Below are positions 59,099 to 64,000 of a stretch of DNA of 64,000 nucleotides, piece by piece. The notes under the pieces were generated by a model. The model had not been told where the DNA came from, did not search any database, and was given only the letters and a program-made list of their open reading frames with translations. The stretch covers positions 705,329 through 769,328 of the forward strand of contig NMRA01000038.1 of assembly GCA_002633005.1 (NCBI GenBank). The letters are read 5' to 3'. The DNA comes from Phoronis australis (taxonomy: Eukaryota; Phoronida; Phoronidae). Position 1 is the stretch's first letter. The number at the start of each line of letters is the position of its first letter. The position numbers were made by a program, and so were the translations under genes.

Positions 59099-59512
59099 GC
59101 AAAATCTTCAAGTGGAGAAGAGGGGGGCCAGCCATCATTCTGGCTGCCCACGCCTTTGCCAAAGATCCATAAGTCGAATCAGTTTCTCACTGCTGCATCA
59201 GATGGAAGAGTCAACCCTGTTAGGTCCCAGCTTCTAAATATCATCGATGAATCTGCGGAAAGCTCCAAGAGATATTACGAACGGAAAGCCAGCGAAGCAT
59301 TATCTGTAACCCGTGAATTGCTCCTGGTCAGAGTGAGGTTCTGAACTAATGTCTCTCGCCTCAGCAGATTAAATTTTTCCCGTTTAGCAGCACTCAATCG
59401 TTCTGGGAAACTCGCACAGGTTGATGCCTTTGAAATGAAAAGTATCGCTGAGGAAGATCGTCGATTTGAACTGCGACAAAAGATTGTTGAGTCAATAGAA
59501 TTGGCGCAGTAG
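59099..59512 (+). pseudogene. frameshifted terminal exon of a charged, helical protein
   Basis: An acceptor (TTATTTACAG) at 59089-59098 opens a frame reading KSSSGEEGGQPSFWLPTPLP, then SESSKRYYERKASEALSVTR-like text (here AESSKRYYERKASEALS) to about 59335. After a shift it continues LSRLNFSRLAALNRSGKLA and EEDRRFELRQKIVESIELAQ to a stop at 59512. The Lys/Arg/Glu-rich helix resembles the C-terminal part of Myb/SANT-like proteins of PIF/Harbinger elements, but no Myb repeat is visible upstream. AATAAA occurs at about 59847. Confidence 0.4.
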
Positions 59513-60120
59513 CGCATTTCATGTATACACGACTCAGAGACATTTGAAATGCAGTATGTCAAAAGTAGTCAGACAAAATGCTATTTCCATTTCGTGACGT
59601 GTAATCTGGGCTGACTAAAGATGTCTCATTGTACACCTAATTTGCTCGCATTTTGTAAATGTGACCACATTTGTTCTATTTACTTGATTTATGACGTGTA
59701 ATTTGCCTGCGTCCTATGTCAGCCTCAATGTAGTATTACTATTCTCTAAACTACTTTGGTGCTTGTTAAATGTTTGGCTATCTTATTATCGTTTTGCTAC
59801 ATAAGTACAGTATAACCTGCTCTGCTGGGTCTCTATGACTAACATAATAAACAATAATTTAAATCAGGACAGTTTTTAAATATTGCCCAACTTTGTTCCA
59901 AAATCTTTTTGCAGGATTACCCAAGTTTACCTATGTGAAGTCTGAATGTCTGTGTATTTTATTTTCATTTTGCTGCACATGCATTGTCTTATGATTTTTC
60001 AATGAAGTAGCTGACACTACAGGTATTAGTCTCGAGACTGCTGAATTTTTGGAGTCTGACTGATGTTAAGCACCAAACACCATTGCATACCCATCAGTGA
60101 GCATTATTACATACTAAACT

Positions 60121-60430
60121 CAGAGGCAGATCCAGGATTTTGAGTTAGGGGGTGGGGCACGGCACAGGAATAACCAGAATTTCGCCACATGCGCGGGCCC
60201 AGCCTAAAATGTAGGGATGCAGCGGTCTCGAATTTTTGGGTTTGTGGACTTAATACTAAAAAAAGTTAAACGGGGTTTGTTCAAGGCCTATGCATTGTGC
60301 ATTCGTCCCCCGAGCCCCCCTGGTGCGCGCATATGCTAGTCAGCAATTCCCACCCTGAACTGTCAAATGGTATCTGGAAGAATTTTAGGGGGGGACGGGC
60401 CCCTTGGCCCCCTCCCTAAATCTGCTACTG
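60121..60430. mobile_element. MITE family A copy with a family B MITE nested inside, TSD aaact
   Basis: It starts CAGAGGCAGATCCAGGA and ends CTAAATCTGCTACTG, with AAACT at 60116-60120 and 60431-60435. Inside, 60188 to about 60346 begins CATGCGCGGGCCCAGCC and ends GGTGCGCGCATATG, a family B element. Confidence 0.78.
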
Positions 60431-60435
60431 AAACT

Positions 60436-62315
60436 GTGATAGATGCAAAAAAACGTCTGAACTGATTTTTCTTCTATTTTGCGTGTGAAATACTCGGTTT
60501 CCTGTGTTTTTTGATGAAAATGTCTACGAACCTTCCGCAAATACATATGTGCGTTGTGGGTAAAAACAAAAAATTTTGGTATTCATAATGCGAGAATATT
60601 CAGACATCCATATTCATATCTGGGCGTGGCTGTTCGGGGACTTTCCCGAATGACAAGCGTGAGTTATTAAACAACGCTAATTTCACCGGCAATCGATTGT
60701 GCTCATAAAATCATTTTTTTTTCTAATCTCATTTCACAGCTGTCCTCATAACATCATTTTTTTTCTAATCTCATTTCACAGCATCTATAACATATAGTTT
60801 CAATATATCTTTTTTATGAATGACTGCTCTGATGTCTAATTTCTTCACGTTTGTTGATATATAGAGATGCAGTTGTCTCCTTCCAGTCCAATACACACAT
60901 TATTGTTTTTTATTCTTATTTTTTTTATTTTACACTAAAATTCGTTGAATTAAGATGCGTCGGAACACGATCAACCGACTTCGAGAAAATCAGACCCACG
61001 TATTAAAATCAGAATTCGAGTTCGCAGTTATGTATAACTGAAAACTTACTTTATAGATTTTTTACTCAACCATAATGCATTTTGAAAAAGTGAGTTCATG
61101 CACATATTGGCAGTGTTATCGTCAGGGTCAAAGGAAACCAACGTGCTTTGTTGTGCTTCTCGTTCTTTTCTGTCAAGTAACAAATTTTAGTTCAAAACAG
61201 TTTGCGTGTCCAAAGTATTAATAATTACTTATTGCTTACGTGATACATATTACCACCTGGAATAGAATTCTGCTTGCGCTCAGCTGTCATGACGTAAAAC
61301 AAAGCGCCATTTTGACTATTTTCTTTTTTATTGCAATTCACGTGAGTTGATTCATCACATGATGAAAAGTGCACAGACCTAGTGGTCTAAATCAAAAGTT
61401 AACATTGCTTTATTACCCCCTTTGAAACCGACATACACTCCTTGGATGTGTTGAAATTGCCAGATCATACTTACGCGTTTCTAACAGCTGCCGGGTTTAT
61501 TCAGTAAATTAAATGCATGAATAACACTCCCAACCACAGCATCTGAAATTTAGTCATCGAGAGTAATACGCCAGTACAATTCCAGTCCCTGCTATCCTAT
61601 TAGCCGCAAGATTGTAGATTTGGAGGGTTAGGGTTACAGGGTTAGGCGAATGAGACTTCAGACCATGTATTTTAGTAGGAGAGAAACTAAAAATTTCCTA
61701 AATTTGGTACAATTCTGCGCCTTACTAATCCAATGCCTTGTATTGCTGACAGCGTACATTGTACTTGCCAATTGTCCCGCCCTTGGTGGACTATCCTCTT
61801 TTTGATTTTTTGCCATCCCTGCCACCACATCATCAAAATGTCCCGCTTTTGACACAGGGCGAAACTGGCATTATCATTAAAAAATATTGTAATTTCCTAC
61901 GCGATAAAGCCCTATTTCCCGTTGGACTAAAAAGAAAAAACGGGGCATTTCATGGGTTTTTGAGACACCCAAAATTTTTCATTCGACTTAAAGAAAGAAA
62001 AAACACCGCCGGGAGCCTCTAGCGAATACGTCTCCCTTTCTACAACAAACGCTGTTGGGTGCTGCAGCGATCATTTCACCCTTTCGTTTTGGCCTAGACC
62101 CAGATGTCCCACTTTTATCATTTCTGTGATTCCATTTTATGAAGAATAAGGGATAGCTAAATACTGGAATAAGATATACTCCCAACATCTCAATAACTAG
62201 TTTAAAATATTGTCGTACCAGACCTACGCATGTTACTCAGGAAGGCCCACCGCACTGGTCACGTGATAACCATATTTAGTTATGCTTTATTAGTTGAAAC
62301 CAATAGCTCATTGGT
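60436..62315. other. unassigned AT-rich DNA
   Basis: It contains a short local duplication (CATTTTTTTTCTAATCTCAT near 60711 and again near 60753). Minus frames near 61.66-62.19 kb are short and broken. No gene was recognised. Confidence 0.35.
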
Positions 62316-62402
62316 TGAAACAGAGCTGAGGAGCTTGACTCAAGCGACCAGCAGTGTGTCCCGTGTGACTTGACCACAAGTAGAGGAAGCCACACTGCCT
62401 CA
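62316..62402 (-). repeat. diverged tRNA-SINE-like fragment
   Basis: GAGCTGAGGAGCTTGACTCA and the next 60 nt match 7040-7125 of the SINE-like insertion near copy 1, with small indels. Confidence 0.45.
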
Positions 62403-62822
62403 GCGTGAATAGCGGTATGTGTATAGATTACGCGTAATCCGTGCAGGTTACATATACGTAGACTAGGATGGGCACAATTATTAATCCAGGGAAAACTCAT
62501 ACACAATGACTTCTGGAACTTACTCATGCGCGCACCCAGGGAGGTGTATATAGGCCATGAAATTTTAATAATAGTTGTACTACAGTGTTGTCATCGAAGT
62601 GTTGACAGCTGTGCGCAGCTTCGAGTAGAACTTTCTTGACATTATTATACAGGTGCTCCACATACAAGAAACTTCCAAATAAACTTCGAAAGAACTCCGT
62701 CAGGCTGCTAAACTTTGAACTTCTTGCCAGAAATGTTTGGCGCTTTAGTTGAACCCTTATCACACGTTTTTCGAACTTTTGCCGTAGTTTAGGTTGCCGT
62801 TATTGCGCCTAACTGTTTATTT

Positions 62823-63143
62823 ATGAATGGAGATACGTGCAAAATGTGGAAATTAAGACAACGTACATATAGGCGCTATTGTATTCTAGTCGAAAATAAT
62901 TTCCACGTTGCTGGGTTTACTTTAAAAACTACTACACCAGCGCAGGTACCGTACACAATTATGGTGACTTGGTGCAAAGAAATATGTCAACATCTCCTTG
63001 AGACAGGGTTGTCTAAGGAAGAAGTCAAGGCAGAAACAGGAGAGACAGCAGTGTTGACTTACAATGACAATCTACTGATATGGGTGGTTATTGACCATCC
63101 AGGTGAACCATCAGCTCTCTGGCCCCATTTGAGTAGACATTGA
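62823..63143 (+). CDS. possible 106-codon exon or frame, function unknown
   Basis: The frame opens at an ATG and reads WKLRQRTYRRYCILVENNFH, later KEICQHLLETGLSKEEVKAE, with mixed composition and a helical middle. A donor-like CCAGGTGAAC lies near its end. There is no signal peptide and no recognised family. It is listed because its composition is more protein-like than the surrounding frames. Confidence 0.2.
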   Translation: MNGDTCKMWKLRQRTYRRYCILVENNFHVAGFTLKTTTPAQVPYTIMVTWCKEICQHLLETGLSKEEVKAETGETAVLTYNDNLLIWVVIDHPGEPSALWPHLSRH

Positions 63144-63488
63144 GTAACATGGCTGTGATGAGGTTGTATACGTACAGTGGATGGGTTCTACCCTTTCCGT
63201 TGACTACTGGAGTATATTCCGATGGCCCACCACTCCGAAAAAAAACAGCTACTCCGAAGGTCTACTACCCCGAAGGAACACCGTTACTACAACTTTTTTT
63301 ACACGATCTTCCTAAATTGTCTCGAAATTTCACTAATGGGATATTAATTTGTTAACCATACAAAAACTAAATTGTGACTATGAAGTCCAATGACTTATTT
63401 CTGCCATTTTTGCTGTCTTGGTGGTTAACAACTCTTGAATTCCATCTTCTTTGAAGTTCGCTTAATCGAGAGAAAATGTATAATATTA

Positions 63489-63653
63489 CATGCGCGCACC
63501 TAGGGGGGTGGGGGGGGGCGCAAATGAGCCCATCATTTAGCGAAGTGGGCAAAAAGATCTAAGATCCAGTTTTTGGTCTCCGTTTTTTGTTTATAAAAGG
63601 TCCACATTGCCAAAAATTTGAGCCCCCCATATCTTAGACTTTGTTCGTTTATG
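63489..63653. mobile_element. MITE family B copy with decayed right end, TSD tatta
   Basis: It starts CATGCGCGCACCTAGG; the interior AAATGTCC/GCGAAGTGGGCAAAAA-type text matches the copy at 2304-2537. The right end is decayed, but TATTA occurs at 63484-63488 and 63654-63658. Confidence 0.6.
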
Positions 63654-63658
63654 TATTA

Positions 63659-64000
63659 ATGTTATAAAATGAAACAAATGCGTTCATATTTGGAGGAGCT
63701 GTGCGTTTCTTCGGAGAAGTGTTTTCTTTTCGGAGAAGAGGTTTTTCGTATAATTGTTTATTTGGAGTAATGGACAGTACCAGTAACCATACTGGACGCA
63801 CCAGCACTGAACTGCTGAGCGTATGAGCATTTCCACGCCATATGCTTTCTCTATTGTGCCAATACAACCCTCATGAAACTTGTGAGCAAAATGTTTGGCC
63901 CACCATAGTACATCTAAGTAACAGTCAGCATTTTGAAAATATATCTTGTAGAGGTTAACGAAGAGAATGAAAAATAATGAGATAATAAACTAAATCTCAA
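63659..64000. other. unassigned right end of window
   Basis: No feature recognised. Confidence 0.35.

Noticed and set aside
61622-61650. Interstitial telomere repeat (GGTTAGGGTTACAGGGTTAGG)
   Set aside because: Only about three loose units; too short to mean a telomere or fusion site.

Overview
The window looks like AT-rich nuclear DNA from an invertebrate animal. Genes are split by GT-AG introns, secreted proteins carry metazoan PAN/apple and fucolectin-type domains, and about half of the recognisable sequence is transposon debris (a Tx1/L1-like LINE, a Penelope-like element, TIR elements, many MITEs, tRNA-derived SINEs). A lophotrochozoan, perhaps a mollusc, fits the repeat content, but no sequence here fixes the taxon. 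No operons, CRISPR arrays or rRNA were seen.

The main content, from 293 to 44975, is a tandem array of four paralogous minus-strand genes (copies 1 to 4, left to right). All four have the same four-exon plan: exon 1 of exactly 297 nt (signal peptide plus PAN domain, phase 0 end); a 34-nt (31-nt in copy 4) microexon encoding a short linker; a 213-nt exon with the first half of a fucolectin/F-type lectin (FTP) domain; and a last exon of 215 to 221 nt with the second half and a shared C-terminus EVVVN. Splice phases join without stops in all four, giving secreted proteins of 252 to 254 residues. The vicinal-cysteine, Asp-containing part of the classical fucose-binding motif is absent, and this loop lies on the exon 3/4 junction, where the copies differ most. 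The first 250 bp upstream of the array genes is also conserved.

Copies 2 and 3 are a recent segmental duplication. Copy 3 was stretched from about 5 kb to about 16 kb by a 3.8-kb LINE (20286-24069), a rearranged Penelope-like element (about 17593-18816) and a 6.4-kb TIR element with TTAA target sites (25635-32071), all in introns. Its coding sequence stays open.

Between copies 2 and 3 there is a plus-strand 254-codon reading frame of unknown function (13343-14107), an assembly gap in a G-run (14616-14636) and unassigned DNA. From 45.2 kb to the right end I found no intact gene. That part holds decayed tandem copies of coding-like sequence (45.9-47.4 and 48.2-49.5 kb), a short tandem duplication (47.8-48.2 kb), a large inverted repeat (51.4-53.0 kb), MITEs at 53.7, 60.1 and 63.5 kb, and a frameshifted terminal exon at 59.1 kb. 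Two MITE families, each with 5-bp target-site duplications, occur across the window.
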